Shown here: one piece after another, positions 47,956 through 56,115 of the stretch | How positions within the stretch are numbered: the stretch's first letter is position 1 | How the letters are laid out: every line of letters begins with the position of its first letter | Translations under genes and position numbers: made by a program | The notes under the pieces: generated by a model | The model's input: the letters and a program-made list of their open reading frames with translations, nothing else | Told to the model about the DNA's origin: nothing | Database searches by the model: none | Source of the DNA: an uncultured Desulfobulbus sp. | Lineage (GTDB): Bacteria > Desulfobacterota > Desulfobulbia > Desulfobulbales > Desulfobulbaceae | Reading direction: 5' to 3' | Assembly (NCBI RefSeq): GCF_963665445.1 | Contig: NZ_OY762276.1 | Location: 2,078,001 to 2,142,000, forward strand | DNA: 64,000 bases

Positions 47956-49233
47956 GTGAGCAACGATTTCCAAGACGAGCAGAATATCGCCTGCGTTTGT
48001 TCCTTCTGCGGCAAGAGCCAGGAGGAGGTCGGCAAGCTGATCGCCGGTCCCAATGTCTATATCTGTGACGAATGCATTGGATTGTGCAATGAAATCATGG
48101 CGGAATCAGCCGAGGAGGAGATTCCTCAGGCCGAATTCAGTCAGCAGGTCTTTAAGCCCAAGGAAATCAAAGCCTATCTTGATCAGTACGTTATTGGTCA
48201 GGAGCAGGCCAAGCGTGTCCTGTCGGTTGCCGTCCACAATCATTACAAGCGGATCAATGCACCGGTCAACGCGGGCATGGATGAAGATGAGGTGGAGTTG
48301 CAAAAATCCAACATCATCCTCATCGGTCCAACCGGCTCCGGGAAGACCCTGGTGGCCCAGACCCTGGCCCGGCTGCTGAACGTGCCGTTCACCATCGCCG
48401 ATGCCACAACTCTGACCGAGGCCGGGTATGTTGGCGAGGATGTGGAAAATATCCTGGTCAGTCTCCTCCAGGCCGCTGACTACGATATCGAACGCGCCCA
48501 GCGGGGCATCATCTACATCGATGAGATCGACAAGATCGCCCGCAAATCCGATTCCGCCTCCCTCACCCGCGATGTGTCCGGTGAAGGCGTGCAGCAGGCG
48601 CTGTTGAAGATTATCGAGGGCACCATGGCCTCGGTCCCGCCCAAGGGAGGCCGCAAGCATCCCCAGCAGGAACTGGTCCGTATCGATACCACCAACATCC
48701 TGTTCATTGTCGGCGGCGCCTTTGTCGGCCTCGATGATGTGATCAAACGGCGCTCCGGAACCCGCTCCATCGGTTTCGGCGCCAAGGTGGTCAGTCAGCA
48801 GGAACGCACCATCGGAGAGATCCTGGCCTCTATTCAACCCGAGGATCTGCTCAAGTTCGGGCTTATTCCCGAGCTGGTCGGTCGCCTGCCGGTGATCGCC
48901 ACCATGGAGGAGCTGGTCGAGGAAGACCTGATCCGTATCCTCAAGGAACCGAAAAACGCGCTGAGCAAGCAGTACCAGAAACTCTTTGAATACGAGGGCG
49001 TGACCCTCAGCTTTACCGAAGGCGCCTACAAGGCCATCGCCCAGAAGGCCCTTGCCCGCAAGTCCGGTGCGCGCGGCCTGCGTTCGGTCATGGAAGAATG
49101 CATGCTCGATGTGATGTACGAGTTGCCCTCGGATGAGCATGCCAGCGAATGCGTGATCAGTGAACAGGTGATCACCGAGGGAGAATATCCGGTTATTCTC
49201 TACGACAACACCGAAACAAAAAAAATAGCCTGA
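47956..49233 (+). CDS. clpX: ATP-dependent Clp protease ATP-binding subunit ClpX
   Basis: 425 residues. AAA+ unfoldase that feeds ClpP. N-terminal zinc-binding domain CSFCGKS ... CDECIGLC, Walker [13 protein letters not shown], Walker [12 protein letters not shown], and the ClpP-contact loop IGFGAKV. GTG start, 2 nt after the clpP TAA, with GGGAG upstream. Full length with no oddities. Confidence 0.98.
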   Translation: MSNDFQDEQNIACVCSFCGKSQEEVGKLIAGPNVYICDECIGLCNEIMAESAEEEIPQAEFSQQVFKPKEIKAYLDQYVIGQEQAKRVLSVAVHNHYKRINAPVNAGMDEDEVELQKSNIILIGPTGSGKTLVAQTLARLLNVPFTIADATTLTEAGYVGEDVENILVSLLQAADYDIERAQRGIIYIDEIDKIARKSDSASLTRDVSGEGVQQALLKIIEGTMASVPPKGGRKHPQQELVRIDTTNILFIVGGAFVGLDDVIKRRSGTRSIGFGAKVVSQQERTIGEILASIQPEDLLKFGLIPELVGRLPVIATMEELVEEDLIRILKEPKNALSKQYQKLFEYEGVTLSFTEGAYKAIAQKALARKSGARGLRSVMEECMLDVMYELPSDEHASECVISEQVITEGEYPVILYDNTETKKIA

Positions 49234-49240
49234 GAGTGCC

Positions 49241-51661
49241 ATGAGTGAATTGACCGCCGAAACCTACCCCCTGATGCCCCTACGGGACATCGTTCTATTC
49301 CCGGGCATGGTAGCGCCATTGGTGGTGGGTCGGAAAAAATCGATCATGGCGCTCGAAGCGGCCATGGAAAACCGTTCGTTGATCTTCCTCGTGACCCAGA
49401 AGGATGCACGGATCGACGATCCGGAACAGGACGACCTCTATTCCCTGGGAACCCTGGCCACGGTGATGCAGCTGCTGCGCCTGCCCGACGGCACCATCAA
49501 GGCCCTGGTGGAAGGCAAACGGCGGGCGATCATTGTCGGCGCCTTTGAAGGTGGGGATTCGGAAGACACCTTCTACTCGGTGCGCCTGGTCGAGGCGCCG
49601 GATGTGGATGTCGACAAGGCCGAGGTTCCGGCCTACCTGCGGGAGATGCGCAAGGCCTTTGATCTCTACTCCCAGGCCAACAAAAAACTGCCGCGCGAGG
49701 TGCACAAATCCATCACCTCCCTGGAAGACCCGGCGCGCATGGTCGACCTGATCACCTCGCACATTCAGTTGCGCACCGAAGAGAAACAGTCGATTCTCGA
49801 CTTGGTCTCCCTACCCCAGCGAATTTCCAAGGTATTGGAAATCCTCTACCGGGAGATGGAACTCTCGGAGATGGAACGTGATATCCATGCCAAGGTCAAG
49901 AAGAAGATGGGCGCCACCCAGCGCAACTACTATCTCTCCGAAAAGATGCGAGTCATTCAGGAGGAAATGGGGCAGAACGAGGGCGGCGGCGATGACTTAA
50001 GCGAACTGCATCAGGCCATCGAGCGAAAACGGCTGCCCAAGTCGGTCAAGGAAAAGGTCGCCAAGGAGTTCAAGAAGTTGCGGCAGATGCCGCCGATGTC
50101 GGCGGAAACCACGGTTGTGCGCAACTACATCGACGCCATTCTCAGCCTGCCCTGGAAAAAGAAATCGCGCTCCAAGATCGACATCGAACGGGCCGAAGAG
50201 GTGCTCAACGAAGACCACTTTGGCTTGGAGAAACCCAAAGAGCGTATCCTCGAATACCTGGCGGTGCAATCGCAGGTCAAAAAGATCAAAGGCCCGATTC
50301 TCTGCCTGGTCGGCCCTCCGGGCGTGGGCAAAACCTCGGTCTGCAAATCCATTGCCCGCGCCATGGGCCGTGAATTCGTTCGCCTCTCTCTAGGCGGTGT
50401 GCGTGACGAGGCCGAGATTCGCGGTCACCGCCGCACCTACATCGGCGCCATGCCCGGCAAGATCATTCTCTCCATGCAAAAGGCCGGGGTGATCAATCCG
50501 GTGTTCTGCCTGGACGAGGTGGACAAGATGTCGGTGGACTTCCGCGGCGATCCATCGGCAGCCCTGTTGGAGGTGCTTGATCCGGAACAGAACTACGCGT
50601 TCAACGATCACTATCTGGATGTGGATTACGATCTCTCCGAGGTCTTTTTCATCACCACCGCCAACAACCTCCATGGTATTCCCGGACCGTTGCAGGACCG
50701 CATGGAAATTATTCATCTCACCGGCTACACCGAAGAGGAAAAACTGCACATCGGTCTTGATTTCCTCCTGCCCAAGCAGTTGGAGGCCAATGGGTTCAGC
50801 CCCGACGAGATCGTCATAAACGATAAGGCTATCCTTGAAATCGTTCGCCGCTATACCCGCGAGGCCGGTGTACGCGGGCTTGAACGCACCATTGCCAGCG
50901 TCTGCCGCAAGGTGGCGCGTGAACGGCTCAAGAACAAGGAACCGAAAAAGAAATATAGGATCTCGCCCCAGGCGGTCGAAAAGTACCTTGGCGTACCCAA
51001 ATACCGTTACGGTCTGGCGGAAGCCCGCGACGAAATCGGCTTGACCACGGGTATGGCCTGGACCGAGGTCGGTGGCGAACTGCTGCAGATCGAGTCGACC
51101 ATCATGCCCGGCAACGGCAAGCTGACCATCACCGGCAAACTCGGCGACGTCATGCAGGAATCTGCCCAGGCAGCCATGTCGTACGTGCGATCCAGGGCGA
51201 TGCGTCTTGGTCTGGAGAGCGATTTTTACCAAAAAATCGACATCCATGTGCATGTTCCCGAAGGGGCTATCCCCAAAGACGGGCCATCCGCCGGGATTAC
51301 CATCGCCACCTCGATCGTCTCCGCGATTCTCAAACTGCCGGTGGATCGCCAGTTGGCTATGACCGGTGAGATCACCCTGCGGGGACGGGTCCTTCCCATC
51401 GGAGGGCTGACCGAAAAGCTGCTCGCCGCCAAACGGGGCCGGATTACCCACGTGCTCATTCCCAAGGAGAACGAGCGCAACCTGCGCGATGTACCGCAGA
51501 AGATCCGCAGCAGCCTGGTCATCGATCTGGTGGACGATGTGGATGAAGTACTGCAGCGGGCCCTTATCCTCAAGGAAGGGGAACACCTGTTTAAAGATGT
51601 CTCCATGGAATCGGTGTACAAGGATTTCACCCTTTCCGCGCACAACACCCCGGCGCAATAA
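49241..51661 (+). CDS. lon: ATP-dependent protease La (Lon)
   Basis: 806 residues. N-terminal LAN domain ([15 protein letters not shown]), coiled-coil region, AAA+ module ([22 protein letters not shown]) and the C-terminal protease domain with catalytic Ser in [10 protein letters not shown] and Lys in [12 protein letters not shown]. Degrades misfolded and regulatory proteins. It starts 7 nt after clpX. No HrcA/CIRCE-like site is seen in the cluster. The sequence after its stop contains a possible GGCGAG stem (51690-51719) but no strong terminator. Confidence 0.98.
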   Translation: MSELTAETYPLMPLRDIVLFPGMVAPLVVGRKKSIMALEAAMENRSLIFLVTQKDARIDDPEQDDLYSLGTLATVMQLLRLPDGTIKALVEGKRRAIIVGAFEGGDSEDTFYSVRLVEAPDVDVDKAEVPAYLREMRKAFDLYSQANKKLPREVHKSITSLEDPARMVDLITSHIQLRTEEKQSILDLVSLPQRISKVLEILYREMELSEMERDIHAKVKKKMGATQRNYYLSEKMRVIQEEMGQNEGGGDDLSELHQAIERKRLPKSVKEKVAKEFKKLRQMPPMSAETTVVRNYIDAILSLPWKKKSRSKIDIERAEEVLNEDHFGLEKPKERILEYLAVQSQVKKIKGPILCLVGPPGVGKTSVCKSIARAMGREFVRLSLGGVRDEAEIRGHRRTYIGAMPGKIILSMQKAGVINPVFCLDEVDKMSVDFRGDPSAALLEVLDPEQNYAFNDHYLDVDYDLSEVFFITTANNLHGIPGPLQDRMEIIHLTGYTEEEKLHIGLDFLLPKQLEANGFSPDEIVINDKAILEIVRRYTREAGVRGLERTIASVCRKVARERLKNKEPKKKYRISPQAVEKYLGVPKYRYGLAEARDEIGLTTGMAWTEVGGELLQIESTIMPGNGKLTITGKLGDVMQESAQAAMSYVRSRAMRLGLESDFYQKIDIHVHVPEGAIPKDGPSAGITIATSIVSAILKLPVDRQLAMTGEITLRGRVLPIGGLTEKLLAAKRGRITHVLIPKENERNLRDVPQKIRSSLVIDLVDDVDEVLQRALILKEGEHLFKDVSMESVYKDFTLSAHNTPAQ

Positions 51662-51737
51662 TCGGGAAGGAGACAAGACAGGTCTTGCGGCGAGGTCGAG
51701 CCTCTCGCTCCTTCTCGCCTGAGACTTTACTTTTTAA

Positions 51738-51766
51738 TTGACGAAACAACCCGGGTCTGATATAAA
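51738..51766 (+). promoter_or_regulatory. Sigma-70 promoter of the first tRNA-Val/Asp cassette
   Basis: TTGACG (51738-51743), 17-bp spacer, TATAAA (51761-51766); about 15 bp before the tRNA-Val. Confidence 0.85.
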
Positions 51767-51781
51767 GACCCGCACACTTCA

Positions 51782-51857
51782 GGGCGAATAGCTCAGCTGG
51801 GAGAGCATCGGCCTTACAAGCCGAGGGTCACAGGTTCGAGCCCTGTTTCGCCCACCA
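51782..51857 (+). tRNA. tRNA-Val (anticodon UAC), copy 1
   Basis: 76 nt including CCA. Acceptor GGGCGAA pairs with TTCGCCC; anticodon loop CTTACAA between TCGGC and GCCGA; T-arm CAGGTTCGAGCCCTG. Identical to copy 2. Confidence 0.97.
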
Positions 51858-51866
51858 AAAAATACT

Positions 51867-51943
51867 GGGGTCGTAGTTCAGTTGGTTAGAATGCCGGCCT
51901 GTCACGCCGGAGGTCGCCGGTTCGAGCCCGGTCGGCCCCGCCA
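51867..51943 (+). tRNA. tRNA-Asp (anticodon GUC), copy 1
   Basis: 77 nt including CCA. Acceptor GGGGTCG with CGGCCCC; anticodon loop CTGTCAC between CCGGC and GCCGG. Nine nucleotides after tRNA-Val, so one precursor transcript is likely. Confidence 0.97.
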
Positions 51944-51952
51944 GTATATGTG

Positions 51953-51985
51953 GGTAGTTGGAGCAATCCAACTACCTTTTTTTTT
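51953..51985 (+). terminator. Intrinsic terminator of cassette 1
   Basis: Stem GGTAGTTGG (51953-51961)/CCAACTACC (51968-51976), loop AGCAAT, followed by nine T. Confidence 0.9.
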
Positions 51986-52087
51986 GTGCCTGGACGCACA
52001 TGGCCCATTCGTCGATTTACCTCCAGCGGTAGCGCCCTGAACCGCTTCTGAAAAATGGAAAAATCTGTTTTCAGCAACGGTTAGAGA

Positions 52088-52116
52088 TTGACGAAGCAGC
52101 CCTGGTCTGATATATA
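52088..52116 (+). promoter_or_regulatory. Sigma-70 promoter of the second tRNA-Val/Asp cassette
   Basis: TTGACG (52088-52093), 17-bp spacer, TATATA (52111-52116). The -10 differs from copy 1 by one base. Confidence 0.82.
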
Positions 52117-52131
52117 GACCCGCACACTTCA

Positions 52132-52207
52132 GGGCGAATAGCTCAGCTGGGAGAGCATCGGCCTTACAAGCCGAGGGTCACAGGTTCGAGCCCTGTTTCG
52201 CCCACCA
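52132..52207 (+). tRNA. tRNA-Val (anticodon UAC), copy 2
   Basis: Identical to 51782-51857; 76 nt with encoded CCA. Confidence 0.97.
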
Positions 52208-52216
52208 AAAAATACT

Positions 52217-52293
52217 GGGGTCGTAGTTCAGTTGGTTAGAATGCCGGCCTGTCACGCCGGAGGTCGCCGGTTCGAGCCCGGTCGGCCCCGCCA
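52217..52293 (+). tRNA. tRNA-Asp (anticodon GUC), copy 2
   Basis: Identical to 51867-51943; 77 nt with encoded CCA. Confidence 0.97.
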
Positions 52294-52301
52294 GTATATG
52301 T

Positions 52302-52335
52302 GGGTAGTTGGAGCAATCCAACTACCCTTTTTTTT
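52302..52335 (+). terminator. Intrinsic terminator of cassette 2
   Basis: Stem GGGTAGTTGG/CCAACTACCC (52302-52311 and 52318-52327) with loop AGCAAT and eight T; one base pair longer than in copy 1. Confidence 0.9.
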
Positions 52336-52344
52336 GTACCTGCC

Positions 52345-52690
52345 ACTCTCCTTCCCTTACATCGTAGATTGCCTGAGCAGGTCTCGGTGTAGCCCTGTCG
52401 TGGCAAACAATCATCCGTATACCGGATCAGCCGCGATCTGCCCCTGCGCAGGTCCGCGAAAAAACTCGCGTGTACCACAGGTCAAGGCTGTAATGCAGGG
52501 AGATGTCGGCCAGCAACGGCGATATTGCTCCCCCTTGCGGGGGGGCCCTGCTCCGTCGCCGCAATCTCGCCCAGCTCAAAGACACCGGCTTTCAGAAAGC
52601 CTTTCACGTAGCGCAATACCCGTTTGTCACCGATCCGATGGCCAAAGAACTTCATCAGCCATTCGTGCTCCACGTTATCAAACACCCAAT
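52345..52690 (-). pseudogene. Group II intron reverse transcriptase/maturase remnant
   Basis: The minus strand keeps pieces of the intron-encoded RT across at least two frames. FDNVEHEWLMKFFGHRIGDK and VLRYVKGFLKAGVFELGE are followed by TEQGPP, the GTPQGG motif in altered form. A frame change then gives ISPLLADISLHYSLDLWY, a stop, and in another frame RSRLIRYTDDCL, the YADD active-site box as YTDD. The N-terminus, the maturase domain and the C-terminus are missing, so the element cannot move. The 52690-53027 stretch may hold intron RNA remnants, but I cannot support structure there. Confidence 0.8.
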
Positions 52691-52930
52691 ACGGTCCAAG
52701 GACTCGATCCCCAGTGGCTGGCTCGACTTTCCGGGACGGGATTCGCACCCACTGGAATATGCAGCCTTGCCCGGCCGCACTACGAGAACGACAAAAGTTG
52801 CATTTTCACACCACTGAGAGCCGCACGACAGTCTCATATATGCATCTTTTGCTGCAACCCTGGACCACAGCACCGCCTCGAACTTCCCATAACCCCAGAT
52901 TTTCTTGCAATTCCATAAAAATTGATTTTC

Positions 52931-52945
52931 TGGTACCAAATCTGC
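52931..52945 (+). promoter_or_regulatory. Possible sigma-54 promoter before the DUF5320 gene
   Basis: TGGTACC-AAAT-CTGC, keeping GG-N10-GC, about 83 bp before the ATG at 53028. Three consensus mismatches, so weak. Confidence 0.35.
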
Positions 52946-53027
52946 TTAGACATATCTAAATCTTCAGGCTCAACACCGGAAGATCAAACGCTATCCTCGA
53001 CAACCACATGGAAAAGGAGGTAACAGT

Positions 53028-53369
53028 ATGCCACGAGGAGACGGAACAGGCCCCATGGGCATGGGTTCAATGACGGGACGAGGAGCTGGTTACTGCGCTG
53101 GAGCAGGACAGGTTGGATTCGGCAGGGTTGGATTTGGACGGGGCCAGGGTCTGGGGCGCCGTTGCACCACTGCATGGGGTATGGGCGGTGGATATCGACG
53201 CGGTCTCGGTTTTGGCGGGAACATGGCCGGTTCTGCGCAGCAAGCCACCCCTGAAACGGAAAAGCAGTTGCTGCAAAACCAGGCGACCGCACTACAGGCT
53301 CAATTGGAACAGATTCAAAAGCGGATTGCAGCGATGAATGCGGATCCAGAGGCAAGTGGAACCCCATGA
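53028..53369 (+). CDS. DUF5320 family small Gly-rich protein
   Basis: 113 residues. Starts MPRGDGTGPMGMGSMTGRGAG, the DUF5320 hallmark, then a Gly/Arg-rich region with a few Cys (about 20-70) and a C-terminal coiled coil with Leu/Gln heptads (about 78-105). Relatives often lie next to NifX/NafY-like dinitrogenase FeMo-cofactor proteins or Mrp-type ATPases in anaerobes; none is seen here. Function unknown. Excellent ribosome site (GGAGG, 7 nt). The next 410 bp up to the radical SAM gene contain only short frames with no recognisable protein. Confidence 0.8.
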   Translation: MPRGDGTGPMGMGSMTGRGAGYCAGAGQVGFGRVGFGRGQGLGRRCTTAWGMGGGYRRGLGFGGNMAGSAQQATPETEKQLLQNQATALQAQLEQIQKRIAAMNADPEASGTP

Positions 53370-53779
53370 TCCCGTTCTTGCCTGTGCCAAAGAGGTAACT
53401 GCCGGTAAGGGGAAACGCACAACTATTCCCGAGAAGACATGCCTAGCAAGGAAGGAAAGGCCGCTGCCAGCCAGAGCGAACAACGACATCCCCCCCTTTC
53501 AGGCAGACAAATTGCCCCGACCTCTGTCGTTTCGACCGGCAGGGAGAAATCTCCAGAAAAAGAAAAAGATTCCTCTTTTAATTTCGAAAGGACATCGCTT
53601 CAAGAAGGTTATGTCGCGAGGCCGGGGCAAACTTGTCGGATGTGCTGAAAAGTCCACATCCAGGTACAAGAATCGTATGCTCAATTTTCGAGGCGCTTTC
53701 AGTCTCCCCTGCAGAGAGCGCCTCCCAAGCATTCATGGGAAAAAGTTATTCCTGGAACTCTTCATGTTCTGAGGACCGC

Positions 53780-54814
53780 ATGAGCTGGTATGCTCCCCTA
53801 CTCTTTCCGCCGCGGATGGACTGGCTGCAGGTGGAAATCACCACCCACTGCAATGCGGCCTGCCGTTACTGTCCGCGGACGCTGTACGCCCCGTTTTGGC
53901 AAAGTCGCCATATGGAGCCCGAACTCTATTATAGCCTCAAAACCGTGCTCAAAAAAACGGATTTGATCTATCTGCAGGGCTGGGGCGAGCCATTGACCCA
54001 TCCGCAATTTTTTGATTTTGTCCGTTTCGGCCAGAATCTGGGCTGCCAGGTCGGCACGACCACAAACGGCCTTCTGCTCAAGGAATCGCTCTGCAGACAA
54101 ATTGTTGCCTCAGGCCTTGATATTCTGGCCCTCTCCCTTGCAGGTATCGACCAGGCAAACGATCACTTTCGCCAGGGCACTCATTTGACTGCGGTGCTGG
54201 ACGCCCTCACCCTACTCAATCAGATCAAGGAGGAACACGGGCTTGAGCGCCCAGCAGTTCATATCGCCTATCTCCTGCTGCGTTCGCAAATCGAGGATCT
54301 GCCCCGGCTGCCGGATTTTTTTGCAGGACAGAAGGTAGACATGGTGGTTCTCTCCACCCTGGATCTCATCGGATCCCCTGAACTGAGCCAAGAATCCATT
54401 GTTCCCCAGAGCATGGCAGAGTATGAGGACCTCTGCTCCCAGCTTGAAGCCACTCTCCATGCAGCGAACAAACGGGGCGTGAACATGCATGCCTGGCTGA
54501 CTCGGCCTGTAGCTCCCGGCGTGTGCAGCGAAAACATCGACCGGGCCGCCGTGATTGGCGTCGACGGCACTGTCCATCCCTGCGTCTACGCCGGGCTACC
54601 GGTCAGCGGCGATATCACCCATTGGCCCGGGGGAGAGCGACAAAACTACCGTCCACTGGCCTTTGGCAACATCCGGCAAACGCCGTTTTCTCAAATCTGG
54701 CGCTCGCAGGCCTATTCCGCCTTCCGTCGAAGTCATCACCGCGGGCAGCCCCCTGTCCCCTGTGTGGACTGTGTTCGCAGACGAATGGATCTCCTGCCCC
54801 AAATCGCTCAATAG
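53780..54814 (+). CDS. Radical SAM protein with SPASM-like C-terminal Cys cluster
   Basis: 344 residues. The radical SAM cluster motif CNAACRYC (CX3CX2C) lies near residue 24, followed by a GWGEPLTHP segment for SAM binding. The C-terminal part has SPASM-like features: GVDGTVHPCVYAG, FGNIRQTPFSQIWRSQAY and CVDCVRRRMD, probably ligands of an auxiliary FeS cluster. Such proteins modify peptides or small substrates or mature enzymes. Start at 53780 (GAGGA upstream); a longer frame exists but is not protein-like. Its stop is 4 nt from that of the TiaS-like gene, convergent, and it lies beside the TonB/ECF operon. Confidence 0.85.
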   Translation: MSWYAPLLFPPRMDWLQVEITTHCNAACRYCPRTLYAPFWQSRHMEPELYYSLKTVLKKTDLIYLQGWGEPLTHPQFFDFVRFGQNLGCQVGTTTNGLLLKESLCRQIVASGLDILALSLAGIDQANDHFRQGTHLTAVLDALTLLNQIKEEHGLERPAVHIAYLLLRSQIEDLPRLPDFFAGQKVDMVVLSTLDLIGSPELSQESIVPQSMAEYEDLCSQLEATLHAANKRGVNMHAWLTRPVAPGVCSENIDRAAVIGVDGTVHPCVYAGLPVSGDITHWPGGERQNYRPLAFGNIRQTPFSQIWRSQAYSAFRRSHHRGQPPVPCVDCVRRRMDLLPQIAQ

Positions 54815-54818
54815 CCCC

Positions 54819-55553
54819 TCAAGCAATACGCTCCTGGACATGCTTGTTCTTGCCGCCCACCGCCTTCCAATGGCCATGCCCGCAGGACTCCACCGGCACC
54901 ACAGGCATTCCCGCCCATAAACGGGGCCGCAGCCATCCCTGGGTATCGATAATATCGTTTTTTCCCGTGGCCAGGGCATTGCGATCAATGGAAAGAACGT
55001 GCATCCCCTCAGCCTCCAGTTCGGCCACAGTGACGGTTTGCCCGAAATCACGGAGTTTTTTATACTCAATGAAACGGCCGCACCACCCGGAGATGGTCAG
55101 CCCGACCCCGGCAATGGCACCGATAATGCCGTCATTGGTGCCCCCGTGGCCGGAGAGATGAAAACCATTCGCCGCCCGCATGGCCTCCTTTTGACTGACT
55201 ATGCGGCTTGAGGCCAGTCGGCCGAACTCCAGCAGTTGCTCTGTCTTCTCACCATTGATGGGCACCACGCATAGGCCGGGATCGCTGCCGTCGATAAAAT
55301 GCTCCTGAATATGGACGCTGCCCTGCTCGATAATCTCTTCCACCTGGGAAGGCTCCACGTTATCGAGGATCACACAGGCCGAGCTGTTGTGCGAGGTGTA
55401 CGGGATGCCTTCAAGCACCGGAAGCTGCTGCCGAATCACCCCATACAGATTGACCCCAGCAGGAATCTTATCAACAAACCAGCGGGCAAACTTGCCTGTG
55501 CCACGATCGGCACCTGCCACATCGGTATCATCAAATCCTACATACACTCTCAT
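54819..55553 (-). CDS. Stand-alone protein related to the kinase-like domain of TiaS
   Basis: 244 residues. The N-terminus VYVGFDDTDVAGADRGTGK matches the GIDDTD nucleotide-binding start of archaeal TiaS (tRNA-Ile2 agmatinylcytidine synthetase, DUF1743), and the middle carries GSDPGLCVV and GGTNDGIIGAIAGVGL, like the NPGVVV and GIIGALAAIG segments of TiaS. The OB-fold and zinc-ribbon RNA-binding parts of TiaS are absent. Bacteria use TilS for tRNA-Ile2, so this is unlikely to be a tRNA enzyme; an ATP-using activation of a small molecule is inferred. Last gene of the TonB/ECF operon, 3 nt after the S component. Confidence 0.7.
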   Translation of the reverse strand: MRVYVGFDDTDVAGADRGTGKFARWFVDKIPAGVNLYGVIRQQLPVLEGIPYTSHNSSACVILDNVEPSQVEEIIEQGSVHIQEHFIDGSDPGLCVVPINGEKTEQLLEFGRLASSRIVSQKEAMRAANGFHLSGHGGTNDGIIGAIAGVGLTISGWCGRFIEYKKLRDFGQTVTVAELEAEGMHVLSIDRNALATGKNDIIDTQGWLRPRLWAGMPVVPVESCGHGHWKAVGGKNKHVQERIA

Positions 55554-55556
55554 TGC

Positions 55557-56111
55557 TTATTCCTCGTTGGTGGAGCTCGTTTGTGCAGGCATGGACCAAA
55601 TGACGCCGTATGCCTGGAGTTTTTTCAAGACTGCCGGTATGGCAACACCACCTGCGGCAGCAAACAGAATATTGCCCAAAGACTGCATCAGTGCATGCGA
55701 AAGCAGGACATCCGCATCCATGCCCATCAGATAATCAATACAAAATCCGACTCCGAACTGGCTGAAGCCGGCGAGCATACCGGTCAGTGCACAGAGTAAA
55801 ACCGACTGAAACATTCGCGGAAAGGCTAGGGCCATACCATCGACCACCAGCCCGGGAAGAGTAAATTTCAGCAGAAGCAATGGTCCACCATGCCCCATGC
55901 CCAAGGTCAAGGCCATGAGCCCTGCAAAAAAACCACACATCGACCCGGCAAGACGGAAGGGGACGCTGCCTCTGGCCACCAGCAGAAAAAAGAGGGTGAA
56001 GAACATCGAATGCCCCGGAATCTTGAGATGCAAACGCAGGGCTCCACGTGCGCAGACCAATAAAACGGCACAGAATCCGACAAAGAGCGAATCACGAAGG
56101 CTGCATTTCAT
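55557..56111 (-). CDS. ECF transporter substrate-binding (S) component
   Basis: 184 residues with about six hydrophobic helices and short loops, typical of ECF S components. FCAVLLVCARGALRLHLKIPGHSMFF near the N-terminus (shown in part as LKIPGHSMFF) resembles the region that faces the transport module. The substrate is not identifiable; no riboswitch is seen. ATG at 56111 with GGGAG upstream, 4 nt after the stop of the A-A-T fusion; an earlier in-frame start overlaps that gene. Confidence 0.75.
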   Translation of the reverse strand: MKCSLRDSLFVGFCAVLLVCARGALRLHLKIPGHSMFFTLFFLLVARGSVPFRLAGSMCGFFAGLMALTLGMGHGGPLLLLKFTLPGLVVDGMALAFPRMFQSVLLCALTGMLAGFSQFGVGFCIDYLMGMDADVLLSHALMQSLGNILFAAAGGVAIPAVLKKLQAYGVIWSMPAQTSSTNEE

Positions 56112-56115
56112 GGAT

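Larger units (their letters stand above)
51737..51992 (+). repeat. Tandem repeat copy 1: tRNA-Val/tRNA-Asp cassette
   Basis: About 256 bp, repeated at 52087-52342 with an offset of exactly 350 bp. The unit contains a promoter, two tRNA genes and a terminator. The tRNA genes are identical; differences lie in the promoter spacer and in the tail after the terminator. The 94 bp between copies (51993-52086) are unique and hold no gene. Confidence 0.9.
52087..52342 (+). repeat. Tandem repeat copy 2: tRNA-Val/tRNA-Asp cassette
   Basis: Second copy of the cassette at 51737-51992. It keeps a working-looking promoter and terminator, so both copies are probably expressed. It abuts the group II intron remnant on its right side. 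Confidence 0.9.

Noticed and set aside
51886..52478. Minus-strand frames ending GADRARTGDLRRDRPAF
   Set aside because: They are the antisense of the tRNA-Asp genes, a well-known false protein; the second one also runs into the intron RT remnant.
53338..53772. Possible small genes between the DUF5320 and radical SAM genes
   Set aside because: No ribosome site, no recognisable motif, low-complexity basic sequence; the frames overlap each other.
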